A stretch of DNA of 64,000 nt from Candidatus Peribacteria bacterium RIFCSPHIGHO2_02_FULL_49_16 (GTDB taxonomy: Bacteria; Patescibacteriota; Gracilibacteria; Peribacterales; Peribacteraceae): positions 3,760 to 67,759 of the forward strand of contig MFXT01000026.1 of NCBI GenBank assembly GCA_001788955.1, in the 5' to 3' direction. Below, one piece after another: positions 1 to 9,064 of the stretch (position 1 is the stretch's first letter; every line of letters begins with the position of its first letter). Under the pieces are notes generated by a model. The model saw only the letters and a list, made by a program, of their open reading frames with translations. It ran no database searches and was not told the origin of the DNA. Both the position numbers and the translations under genes were made by a program.

Positions 1-504
1 ATTCACGTGGGTTCGCTGCTCGGTCAGATCGGATCCAATTCCGTCACGGATGGTGTGGTGTCGCAAACCGGCCGTATCTTCACCTGGAGTAACGGCAAGG
101 TCTACGATCAGACTTCTGCCCCGTCTTTCCCCGGCTCGTCCGGTGGCGGCATCTTCTTGGAAGATGGCCGCTACATCGGCATGTTGGTGCGTGGTGCGGG
201 CGAGTCCTTCGGACTCTACGTGCCCGTTCGACGCATCCGGAGCTGGACCAAGGAGGTCGAGATGGAATGGGCCATGGACCCGCGTGTTCCGATGCCTCCG
301 GAAAAGGAGTTGAAGAAACTGGTCCAAGACAACCTTGGAACCGGTCTCTCGGTCGACTCCAGGTCGGATCCGCATGCAAAGGCCGCCAAGTCCCGCGTCG
401 GGTACTACCTGACCGGGCAACCCATTCCATCGAGTGTCTCCGATGACACTCTCCGTTCCATGGGCCTCTACGAGGCGGCCCTCAAGCAAGGCTTGAGAAA
501 GTAA
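1..504 (+). CDS. Trypsin-like serine peptidase, C-terminal part (5' end probably outside the window)
   Basis: ORF 7..504 carries the FPGSSGGGIF serine-protease motif and IGMLV..YVPV strand pattern; GC content looks visibly higher than the rest of the window. Confidence 0.6.
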   Translation: MHVGSLLGQIGSNSVTDGVVSQTGRIFTWSNGKVYDQTSAPSFPGSSGGGIFLEDGRYIGMLVRGAGESFGLYVPVRRIRSWTKEVEMEWAMDPRVPMPPEKELKKLVQDNLGTGLSVDSRSDPHAKAAKSRVGYYLTGQPIPSSVSDDTLRSMGLYEAALKQGLRK

Positions 505-530
505 ACCGATACTCTGCTCCACTCCTGTCA

Positions 531-563
531 TTCCCCCTAGCTCGTGCTAGGGGGGAAATTTTA
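531..563 (+). terminator. Rho-independent-like terminator after the peptidase ORF
   Basis: Perfect 9-bp stem CCCCCTAGC-TCGT-GCTAGGGGG (533-541/546-554) followed by gaaatttt. Confidence 0.7.
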
Positions 564-585
564 TGTTCATGGTACAATGACACAT

Positions 586-1596
586 ATGAATATCGCCATC
601 AATGGATTCGGGAGAATCGGCCGACAAATTCTGCGTATTATTCAACAAAATCACACTAAAGATGTGGATGTCGTTCTCATCAATGATCTCACTGATGCCG
701 AAACGCTCGCGCACCTCTTTGAATTCGATTCCACCTACGGACATTTCGATTGCGGAGGAGCATGTTTCAAGGATGGCATGCTTACGACCAAGTATGGAAG
801 TATCCGCTGCACGGCTCAGGAAGATCCCCACACTCTTCCCTACAAAGAACTCGGCGTGGATATCGTCCTTGAATGCACAGGGCATTTTTGCACGCGCGAG
901 AAAGCTGCTTTGCATCTCCAAGCCGGCGCGAAGAAAGTACTTCTTTCCGCTCCTGCCAAAGGAGACATCGATGGTATCTTTTGTCTCGGCGTCAACGAAG
1001 ACACGTATGACCCCAAAACAATGGACAGTATTTCCAATGCGTCGTGCACGACAAATTCTCTCGCTCCAGTCGCAAAAGTTCTCAACGATGCTTTCGGCAT
1101 CGAATATGGTTTTATGACAACCATCCACAGTTACACAAATGATCAGCGCATCCTCGATTTTCCGCACAAAGATTGGCGCCGCGCGCGCAGTGCCGCAGAA
1201 AATATCATCCCAACAACCACCGGCGCCGCACAGGCTGTCGGTCTCGTTATTCCAGAATTGCATGGCAAATTGAATGGCATTGCCGTGCGCATCCCCTCTC
1301 CTACGGTCAGCCTAACGGACTTCGTCGCATTACTGAAAAAACCGGCGAATATTGATGAAATTCACGATGCATTCCGCAAAGCGGAATCGGGACGAATGAA
1401 AGGAATTCTCGGCGTCGAAGATCGTCCGCTTGTCAGCATGGATTATCGAGGTGATTCGCGATCAAGCATTGTCGACACCCAAAGCACGCAAAGTATCGGT
1501 GATCATTTTATTAAAATCCTCGCCTGGTACGACAATGAATGGGGCTACGCGAATAGGATGGTGGATTTGGCGCAGTACGTGGGAGAACGAATCTGA
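586..1596 (+). CDS. gap: Glyceraldehyde-3-phosphate dehydrogenase
   Basis: MNIAINGFGRIGRQILR, SNASCTTNSLAP, WYDNEWGYANRMVDL motifs. Confidence 0.95.
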   Translation: MNIAINGFGRIGRQILRIIQQNHTKDVDVVLINDLTDAETLAHLFEFDSTYGHFDCGGACFKDGMLTTKYGSIRCTAQEDPHTLPYKELGVDIVLECTGHFCTREKAALHLQAGAKKVLLSAPAKGDIDGIFCLGVNEDTYDPKTMDSISNASCTTNSLAPVAKVLNDAFGIEYGFMTTIHSYTNDQRILDFPHKDWRRARSAAENIIPTTTGAAQAVGLVIPELHGKLNGIAVRIPSPTVSLTDFVALLKKPANIDEIHDAFRKAESGRMKGILGVEDRPLVSMDYRGDSRSSIVDTQSTQSIGDHFIKILAWYDNEWGYANRMVDLAQYVGERI

Positions 1597-1610
1597 AAAG
1601 CTCTACAAAT

Positions 1611-3491
1611 CTACTTCTTCTTATCCTCTACCACCTCTCCCTCCACTACATTCTCCTCTTTTTTATCCTTGGTTTCTTTCGCCGCCTCCTCATAGATGAT
1701 CTTTCCGATCTCCTGCGATGACTCTACCAATGCCTTTGTCTTCTTCGACAATTCCTCCACTGACGCATCTTCTTTCTTGAGAAGCTCTTGAAGATCAGCG
1801 ATTTTCGTATTCACATCCTTCTTCACATCATCGGAAATTTTTGCATCATGCTCACGCATCTGCTTTTCAACACTGAAGACAAGCGCATCGGCGGTATTTC
1901 GCGCATTCACCAATTCTTTCTTCTTTTTGTCCTCCTCTGCATGCTCCTGCGCATCCTTTTTCATGCGTTCCACTTCTTCTTCAGAGAGTCCTGTTGATCC
2001 CTGAATCGTAATATGCTGCTCTTTTGCCGTGCCTTTGTCTTTTGCCGTGACATTCAGAATCCCGTTGGTATCGATATCAAATATCACCTCAATCTGCGGC
2101 ATGCCGCGCGGAGCAGAAGCAATGCCATCAAGAACGAAACGCCCAAGAGACTTGTTGTCCGACGCCATCTCGCGTTCCCCCTGCACTACATGTACTTCAA
2201 CGGAAGGCTGATTATCGGCAGCCGTCGAGAAGACCTGACTCTTCGTCGTCGGGATTTTGGTATTACGCTCAATGAGTTTTGTTGCAACACCACCAAGCGT
2301 CTCAATACCGAGAGATAACGGCGTTACATCAACCAATACAATATCTTTATCAATATCCCCGACAAGCACGCCAGCTTGTATTGCCGCACCAATTGCCACT
2401 ACTTCATCCGGATTCACTCCCTTGTGAGGTTCTCTTCCAAAGAGTTCTTTTACCTTCGCCTGAACAGCAGGCATGCGCGTCATTCCCCCGACAAGCACCA
2501 CTTCATCAATATCACTTTTCTTCAGTTTAGCGTCCTTCAAAGCCTTCATGCAGGGTTCTGCTGTCCGTCCAATAAGATCGGAAACCAACGATTCCACTTT
2601 TGCACGCGACAGCTTGATGAGCAAATGTTTGGGACCGGATGCGTCCGCGGTAATAAACGGAAGATTGATCTCCGTTTCCAAAGCAGAGGAGAGTTCAATT
2701 TTCGCTTTCTCCGCAGCTTCCTTGAGCCGTTGCAATGCAATGGGATCACCCGAAAGATCCACTCCCTGATCTTTTTTGAATTCTGAAACAAGCCAATCGG
2801 TGATCATTTGATCAAAATCATCTCCACCCAAATGCGTATCACCATTCGTGGACATCACTTCAAAAACCCCATCCCCCATATCCAGAATGGAAATATCGAA
2901 TGTTCCTCCACCAAGATCGTAGACGGCAATTTTGTGCTCCTTCCCTTTATCAAGACCATACGCCAATGCCGCTGCCGTGGGTTCGTTGATGATGCGCAAA
3001 ACATCAAGACCGGCAATTTTTCCCGCATCTTTTGTCGCCTGCCTCTGGGAATCGTCAAAGTATGCCGGAACGGTGATCACTGCCTGGTTTACTGTCGTTC
3101 CCAGATACGCTTCCGCGTCTTTCTTCAATTTCTGAAGCACCTTGGCACTGATTTCCTGCGGAAGCATATCTTTGCCGAAGACTTCAATGACCGATCGACC
3201 TTCTTTGCCTTCCTTCACCGTATACGGCATTTGTTTTGCTTCCTTCTTCACTTCATCAAAACGACGACCGATGAATCGCTTCGCCGAGAAAATCGTATTT
3301 TTCGAATTCGTCACAGCCTGTCGCTTCGCCGAAACGCCAACGAGAACCTCATGATCTTTATCTTTGAAAGCCACAACAGACGGCATGGTTCTGTTCCCTT
3401 CACCATTCAAGACGACTACGGGCTCTCCCCCTTCAATCACAGCCATACAAGAATTGGTTGTTCCAAGATCGATACCGAGTACTTTGGACAT
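1611..3491 (-). CDS. dnaK: Chaperone DnaK (Hsp70)
   Basis: [18 protein letters not shown]; full-length Hsp70 motifs. Confidence 0.98.
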   Translation of the reverse strand: MSKVLGIDLGTTNSCMAVIEGGEPVVVLNGEGNRTMPSVVAFKDKDHEVLVGVSAKRQAVTNSKNTIFSAKRFIGRRFDEVKKEAKQMPYTVKEGKEGRSVIEVFGKDMLPQEISAKVLQKLKKDAEAYLGTTVNQAVITVPAYFDDSQRQATKDAGKIAGLDVLRIINEPTAAALAYGLDKGKEHKIAVYDLGGGTFDISILDMGDGVFEVMSTNGDTHLGGDDFDQMITDWLVSEFKKDQGVDLSGDPIALQRLKEAAEKAKIELSSALETEINLPFITADASGPKHLLIKLSRAKVESLVSDLIGRTAEPCMKALKDAKLKKSDIDEVVLVGGMTRMPAVQAKVKELFGREPHKGVNPDEVVAIGAAIQAGVLVGDIDKDIVLVDVTPLSLGIETLGGVATKLIERNTKIPTTKSQVFSTAADNQPSVEVHVVQGEREMASDNKSLGRFVLDGIASAPRGMPQIEVIFDIDTNGILNVTAKDKGTAKEQHITIQGSTGLSEEEVERMKKDAQEHAEEDKKKKELVNARNTADALVFSVEKQMREHDAKISDDVKKDVNTKIADLQELLKKEDASVEELSKKTKALVESSQEIGKIIYEEAAKETKDKKEENVVEGEVVEDKKK

Positions 3492-3521
3492 AGAATAAAT
3501 GGTTAAATTATAAAGAATGAA

Positions 3522-3548
3522 CTGGCACTCGCCAGTGTAGAGTGCCAG
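3522..3548. promoter_or_regulatory. CIRCE element (HrcA operator) upstream of dnaK
   Basis: Perfect inverted repeat CTGGCACTC-N9-GAGTGCCAG, close to consensus TTAGCACTC-N9-GAGTGCTAA; minus-strand -10 TATAAT at 3507-3512. Confidence 0.9.
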
Positions 3549-3564
3549 TTTCTACTAGTCAAGC

Positions 3565-3602
3565 CCCTATAACCTATTCCCTATCCCCTATATCCTATTC
3601 AT
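3565..3602. repeat. Degenerate 7-bp tandem tract (CCTATNN)n upstream of obgE
   Basis: CCTATAA CCTATTC CCTATCC CCTATAT CCTATTC. Confidence 0.75.
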
Positions 3603-4934
3603 ATGTTTCTCGACGAAGTCACCATCACCGTTCTCGGCGGTAATGGCGGAAATGGTTGCGTTTCCTGGAGACGGGAAAAATATGTGCCAAAAGGGGGTCC
3701 CGACGGAGGAGATGGCGGTAATGGCGGAAATGTCATTCTCTCTGCAAATTCCAACACCGATACGTTAAGCAACTTCCTTTCCAAAAAACGTTTCGAGGCA
3801 GAAAGCGGAAAGGTGGGCATGGGACAGCGTGCTCATGGAAAACGCGGCGAAGACCTTATAGTCCATGTGCCACTCGGTACTCTCATATATGACGTAACGA
3901 ATACTATGCAACGAGAGAAATGCACTATCATCAAAGATGTACAACAATCAGGAGAATCGGCAATTGTTGCCAAAGGAGGAAAAGGAGGGTTCGGGAATGC
4001 GCACTTCACAAGCAGTACCCGGCAACGGCCGGACTTTGCAGAACTCGGAGCGCAGGGAGAAGAGAAACAAATTTACCTTCAACTCAAACTCATTGCAGAT
4101 GTCGGCATCATCGGCTTCCCCAATGCAGGAAAATCCACACTGATCTCGCGTATAAGCGCCGCTAAGCCAAAAATAGCATCGTATCCCTTTACTACATTGA
4201 TTCCCAATCTTGGCGTCGTGCACGTCGACAACCGGTCTTTTGTCGCATGCGATATCCCCGGTCTCATCGAAGGAGCAAGCACCGGTAAAGGTTTGGGGGA
4301 TTTCTTTCTCAAACACATCGAACGCTGCAGTATTCTCCTTCATCTTCTTGATGCATCAAATGCACGCATAGACGACACCTTTGAACCGCAGCGCTTGATT
4401 GAAAATTATCGAAAACTGCGGCACGAACTCGAAAACTACAGTACCGTTCTTGCTCACAAACGTGAATATGTCGTCCTGAATAAAATTGATCTCCTCTCTC
4501 CCGATGAGCTTCGTCTTCTGGAAGACACATGCAAAAACGAAGACCTCCCCTTTTTTTATAGCATCTCTGCCGCAACAAAAAAGGGAGTGGATGAACTCAC
4601 AAAAGCATTGATGCCACGTATTATACAAGAACGAGAAAAATCGAAAATGGAAAGCCTGCAACCTGCAACTTCATTCATGCCGATACTCAAACCACATGAA
4701 GAGTCGCATCGCATGGATGCCTACGAAATCAAACAAACGCTTGACGGCATATTCATTACCGGAGAGCGCATTGAACAATTCGCACAGATGACCGATTTTC
4801 AGAGTCGAGGAGGTCTGCAACGATTCCGTGACGTCCTGAAGCGCACACATCTTTTTCAACAGATCCACACGCTGCGAAAAGATTCCTCCATACCGGTCTA
4901 TATCGGCAATACGCGCATAGATGACTATATATGA
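3603..4934 (+). CDS. obgE: GTPase ObgE/CgtA
   Basis: Gly-rich Obg N-terminal domain; GFPNAGKSTLISRIS, DIPGLIEGA; C-terminal OCT-like region. Confidence 0.95.
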   Translation: MFLDEVTITVLGGNGGNGCVSWRREKYVPKGGPDGGDGGNGGNVILSANSNTDTLSNFLSKKRFEAESGKVGMGQRAHGKRGEDLIVHVPLGTLIYDVTNTMQREKCTIIKDVQQSGESAIVAKGGKGGFGNAHFTSSTRQRPDFAELGAQGEEKQIYLQLKLIADVGIIGFPNAGKSTLISRISAAKPKIASYPFTTLIPNLGVVHVDNRSFVACDIPGLIEGASTGKGLGDFFLKHIERCSILLHLLDASNARIDDTFEPQRLIENYRKLRHELENYSTVLAHKREYVVLNKIDLLSPDELRLLEDTCKNEDLPFFYSISAATKKGVDELTKALMPRIIQEREKSKMESLQPATSFMPILKPHEESHRMDAYEIKQTLDGIFITGERIEQFAQMTDFQSRGGLQRFRDVLKRTHLFQQIHTLRKDSSIPVYIGNTRIDDYI

Positions 4935-4957
4935 GGCTATATGATACACTTCTCTCT

Positions 4958-6187
4958 ATGCGATATTTCTCTCCCCTTTTTGCCGGTGTGCTTATGAGTG
5001 CACTACTTCAGACGACTGCATTCGCGGAAAAAACCGGAACCTCCATCATCATCGAACAGCAGAATCTCTCGGGAAGCATCGGAAAATGGACGCTGCTCTC
5101 ACCGCATGAAATGCAATTCAAAGAATCAGAAGCAACGAAGACATTCTACAATCTTCCCGAAGGGATTTTTACGTTGTTTGTCACGCCGCCTCAAGGTGCA
5201 AATACAACGATACGCGTGCACAAGGGAGATGAATTACTTACAACAGTCAAAACTCCACAAGTGACATTCAGTATGCAGAAAGGAGATGACATACGAATCA
5301 GCATCAGCTATATCTTTACGCGCGTCGGAACCGTCGGCGTCCAGAGCGATCCAGCCGGCCTTCATTTCGAAATGATCGGTCCCGGAAGCATCAGGATAGC
5401 TGATGACACACCGCAATCTTATCTTCATAGTCCCGAAGGGCAATATGCCGTGACCTATGAAACATTGGAAGGATGCCGCGTTCCTGCGACGCAATCTCTT
5501 CTTCTGGAAAAAGATAAACGGATTACATTTTCCCTATCGCTCGTTTGTGACAGTGCGGACGCACAGCGCGCGCTTCTGAAGAATCAACAAACCGGCGACG
5601 ACAAGTATGTCACCGTTTCCATTCAGGGACAGAATGTCACTTTTACCGACGTTCCACAGTCAAGTTGGTTCGCTTCATCGGTCTTCCGCGCGGCAAAACA
5701 TGGCGTCATTTCCGGATATAAAGATACGACCGGAAATCTTACCGGCGTCTTCGGACCCGAAAACCTCGTCACGCGAGGAGAGCTTGCAAAAATCGCACAT
5801 AAAATCATTGGCATTGCCCCATTGGATGCGAACCTTCCTCAAAATTCCAGTGCACGCAATGAATGGTTTGCATCCTACATAGCTTCTGCAGAAAATAACG
5901 GTTGGGAAGTATTTCTCGACGCCACGATAGATATGCATGCTCCCGCGCTGCGCGCTGAAGTGGTCATCACACTTCTGCAAATCCTCAATATTCCTCTTCA
6001 GTGGCAAAAGGGCGACCTTTTTTCCGATGTCTACCTCTTTACGCCATTTGCAAATGCCATCGAAACAGCGGCGCGTGAAGGAATAATAGACGACACGCAA
6101 CTTTTCTTTCGTCCGCAGGATCCGATCAACAGAGCGGAAATGGCAAAATTGATTACGATCGCAATGGACAAGCTGGTTCTGAAATAA
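4958..6187 (+). CDS. S-layer homology (SLH) domain protein
   Basis: Signal peptide; FTDVPQSSWFASSVFRAAKHGVISGYKD and FRPQDPINRAEMAKLI SLH motifs. Confidence 0.8.
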   Translation: MRYFSPLFAGVLMSALLQTTAFAEKTGTSIIIEQQNLSGSIGKWTLLSPHEMQFKESEATKTFYNLPEGIFTLFVTPPQGANTTIRVHKGDELLTTVKTPQVTFSMQKGDDIRISISYIFTRVGTVGVQSDPAGLHFEMIGPGSIRIADDTPQSYLHSPEGQYAVTYETLEGCRVPATQSLLLEKDKRITFSLSLVCDSADAQRALLKNQQTGDDKYVTVSIQGQNVTFTDVPQSSWFASSVFRAAKHGVISGYKDTTGNLTGVFGPENLVTRGELAKIAHKIIGIAPLDANLPQNSSARNEWFASYIASAENNGWEVFLDATIDMHAPALRAEVVITLLQILNIPLQWQKGDLFSDVYLFTPFANAIETAAREGIIDDTQLFFRPQDPINRAEMAKLITIAMDKLVLK

Positions 6188-7454
6188 TTGCCGTCAGACT
6201 TGAAGAAAGATTCGTGATGTCTCCGGCACCCATACAGAGGACGACATCTTGCGGTTGGAGGATTTTGTCTAATTCTACTTGCAGATTGGTATGTGAACCA
6301 ACATAGCGACAATCTGTTCCACTTCCATTGGAAATATCACGTGCGAATGTTTCCATAAAATCCTGCGTCTGTTTTCCTTGTTCTCCGCGAGCTTCGTAGA
6401 TATCTGCAAGAAGAACACATGTACCAAGAAATGCCTTTGTGAAATCAACATAAAAATGCACGATTCTGTCAAACATATGGGGCTGAAAGACACATATCAA
6501 CCGCCGATCCGGATATTTTTCGCGCATGGTCACGACTGTCGCCATAATTTCTTTCGGATGATGCGCATAATCATCAATGACAAGCGCACCGTGTTTTGTC
6601 TGCCCTTTCTCTTCCATGCGGCGCCAGCATCCCTGAAAATCATCCAATAATCCCGCAGGGGATATATCCATTGCATGACAAAGAGCAATGACCAACCGGG
6701 AATTGTCACGCATATGTTTTCCCCAAAGTTTAGGTTCTTGTAAGCGTGATATGCCGTCCGCATCAATGAAATTTTCACATCCAGCCTTTAGAAGAACGTC
6801 CGCGCACTCCTGCATATGCGTGATCACATGCCCATGAGACGGAAGTTTTTGTACAAACTGCACGAAAGCATCCTCATATTCTTCTCGCAGAGGAAATGCA
6901 TCAACGTGATCCCAATCCACATTCGTCAAGAGAATCATCGTTGGATGCAGATGTAAAAATGAACAGCGGTATTCGCACGCCTCAACCAGAAGAATTTTCT
7001 TTCCGCCTTTTCTCCAATTCTTTCCATCGAGAACCGGAACCTTTGTACCGACAATCACGGTCGGATCTTTGCCGGCAGCCAGAAGAGCATGAGCAGCCAT
7101 CGCCGTTGTCGTAGATTTTCCATGCGTTCCACATACGGCAATCACCGTTTCATATTCCAGACTGACATTTCCAAGAGCTTGGAAGTAACTCTGTTGCAGC
7201 ATGCCATATTCCTTTGCCAAAATCCGCTCGGGGCAGTCAGAGGGAATCGCTTCAGAATACACAAAGAGATCGGCATCTTTTGGAATGGCTGATCCATCCT
7301 GTTGCAACGATACAAAAATCCCCTGCTCCCGTAAGTTCAGAGTAAGCGGCGTTTCCGCCCGATCACTCCCCGATACGATATGACCGGATGATTTTTGGAG
7401 CGCCGCATATGCGCTTAATCCGATCCCGCCGATACCGCTACAATGAATCTTCAT
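6153..7454 (-). CDS. murC: UDP-N-acetylmuramate--L-alanine ligase
   Basis: MKIHCSGIGGIGLSAYA, CGTHGKSTTTAM, DDYAHHPKEI. Confidence 0.93.
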   Translation of the reverse strand: MKIHCSGIGGIGLSAYAALQKSSGHIVSGSDRAETPLTLNLREQGIFVSLQQDGSAIPKDADLFVYSEAIPSDCPERILAKEYGMLQQSYFQALGNVSLEYETVIAVCGTHGKSTTTAMAAHALLAAGKDPTVIVGTKVPVLDGKNWRKGGKKILLVEACEYRCSFLHLHPTMILLTNVDWDHVDAFPLREEYEDAFVQFVQKLPSHGHVITHMQECADVLLKAGCENFIDADGISRLQEPKLWGKHMRDNSRLVIALCHAMDISPAGLLDDFQGCWRRMEEKGQTKHGALVIDDYAHHPKEIMATVVTMREKYPDRRLICVFQPHMFDRIVHFYVDFTKAFLGTCVLLADIYEARGEQGKQTQDFMETFARDISNGSGTDCRYVGSHTNLQVELDKILQPQDVVLCMGAGDITNLSSSLTAIISEPACPLRS

Positions 7455-7463
7455 AAGAGTATG

Positions 7464-7471
7464 AGTATACT
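7464..7471. promoter_or_regulatory. Palindromic -10 (AGTATACT) shared by divergent murC and DivIC/FtsB-like gene
   Basis: TATACT on both strands: 8 nt to the + ATG at 7480, 9 nt to the - ATG at 7454. Confidence 0.55.
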
Positions 7472-7479
7472 GAAAACAG

Positions 7480-7932
7480 ATGGGCAATTGTCAACGAACC
7501 TTCATCGAACCAATTCGCAAAAAACTGACGATGATCGTCGGTCTCGGTATGGTGGCACTTATGACATTTTCCCTCTCTATATCGTTTTACAGTAATGTGC
7601 TCTTCGAAGAAACTCTCAAAGAGATACAAGACAAAAATTCTCATCTTGTGGAAGAAATTGAGCAAGGATATCAAGACCTCGAACATTTTCGATCAGAACA
7701 GTATCGGGATAAGTACGCGAAAGAGAACTTGGAATTGGTGAATCCCGGAGAACGCGTACTCATTATTGCAAAAACGGAGAAAATCGATTCACTTCCCAAA
7801 AGTACATTGTCTCTCGAAGAACAACAAAGTGCGCTCTTTGAGGAATTTTTGCGTCAAACCCCCGTTATCCAGCACTGGAAACTTTTTCTCTTTGATAAAC
7901 AAAAACTAAAGCAATTGCAACATTCGCTGTAA
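7480..7932 (+). CDS. Septum formation initiator (FtsB/DivIC)-like protein
   Basis: Short N-terminal TM, coiled coil, YRDKYAKENLELVNPGERVLII. Confidence 0.7.
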   Translation: MGNCQRTFIEPIRKKLTMIVGLGMVALMTFSLSISFYSNVLFEETLKEIQDKNSHLVEEIEQGYQDLEHFRSEQYRDKYAKENLELVNPGERVLIIAKTEKIDSLPKSTLSLEEQQSALFEEFLRQTPVIQHWKLFLFDKQKLKQLQHSL

Positions 7933-7936
7933 TATA

Positions 7937-8011
7937 TGGTTGCGGGGGCAAGAATTGAACTTGCGACCTCCAGGTTATGAGCCTGGCGAGCTACCACTGC
8001 TCCACCCCGCT
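7937..8011 (-). tRNA. tRNA-Met(CAT), initiator-like
   Basis: Reverse complement AGCGGGGTGGAGCAGTGGTAGCTCGCCAGGCTCATAACCTGGAGGTCGCAAGTTCAATTCTTGCCCCCGCAACCA; unpaired 1:72, encoded CCA. Confidence 0.93.
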
Positions 8012-8106
8012 ATAAGAAAGCCTACCATATCATTTGAAATGCAGAAATGCTCAAAATCAGGCATTTTCTTGCACAAAAAAGAGTGAACTGCGTATACTGC
8101 CGGACT

Positions 8107-8400
8107 ATGGCACATAAAAAAGCAGGTGGCTCTACAGAAAACGGCAGAGACAGTCGAGCGAAACGGCGAGGCGTCAAGCGCTTTGGGAGTCAGCAGGTAC
8201 GAGCGGGCGAAGTACTCATTCGTCAAAAGGGTCTGCAATTTCGTCCGGGAGAAAACACGTATTGTGGCAAGGATTGGACAATTCACGCATCCATGGATGG
8301 AACGGTAGCGTTCGCCCAAAAAAACATACGGAAATTTCATGGAAACAAGTGCACCTGCACCGTGATTCGCGTGGTTCCCACATCAAAAAAAGATCTGTAA
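8107..8400 (+). CDS. rpmA: 50S ribosomal protein L27
   Basis: [27 protein letters not shown]. Confidence 0.95.
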   Translation: MAHKKAGGSTENGRDSRAKRRGVKRFGSQQVRAGEVLIRQKGLQFRPGENTYCGKDWTIHASMDGTVAFAQKNIRKFHGNKCTCTVIRVVPTSKKDL

Positions 8401-8409
8401 CATACACGT

Positions 8410-9051
8410 ATGTCTGAAAATGACGGATTCGAATCATTTGCACCCGGTGAAGGTCCCGGCAGGTCGCCGGAGCAATTATCCGAAGAAGCGAAGCAGCGTT
8501 TTGCCGCTGCCGGCGCTGCCTTGCAGCAGATCGCCAAAGAAGAAAAGAACATACAAAAGAAGGATGACGGTATTGTTGATGCCATCCTGCAATTCCTCAA
8601 TGACGACCAAAAAACACATCTCTCTGTTCTCATATCACGTCTGTGCGCGCGAAATTGCCCGTCTATTTTTCTGCTCTGTATTCTTTCTCTGATCAATCAA
8701 CATGCCCTCGCTGCCGTTCAGCAGTACCTGCAGGAAAAACAGGATGAAGTGCAGATTGCAAAAGAACATGCGAAAGGAGCCGAGCTCCTTTTGCCCGGCA
8801 CGCTGGATTCGAAGACCAATCTCGCTCTTGTGGAATGGATCAATCACCTTCAGGTGATTCTTTCAAGAGAGACGGCAACCATAACGCTCGATCACACGCT
8901 TCTGCAGCTCTCCACATTCGTTCTTCAGGAATTTTTAAGAGAACACGACATGCAGATCGAGTATGAAAAAGCAGCGCCTTTGTCTGCAAGCATTCTCCAG
9001 ATCATCTTTGAACCGTTTTTAAAACAGGAAAAAGGGGAGGTGTTGGAATAA
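8410..9051 (+). CDS. Hypothetical helical protein
   Basis: 213-aa ORF closely following rpmA on the same strand; no recognised domain. Confidence 0.65.
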   Translation: MSENDGFESFAPGEGPGRSPEQLSEEAKQRFAAAGAALQQIAKEEKNIQKKDDGIVDAILQFLNDDQKTHLSVLISRLCARNCPSIFLLCILSLINQHALAAVQQYLQEKQDEVQIAKEHAKGAELLLPGTLDSKTNLALVEWINHLQVILSRETATITLDHTLLQLSTFVLQEFLREHDMQIEYEKAAPLSASILQIIFEPFLKQEKGEVLE

Positions 9052-9064
9052 AAAAAGGGTGCCG

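Noticed and set aside
2808-3506. 232-aa plus-strand ORF antisense to dnaK
   Set aside because: Mirror ORF of a highly conserved gene, low-complexity translation; same reasoning for long antisense ORFs in infB, thrS, dnaA and V-ATPase genes
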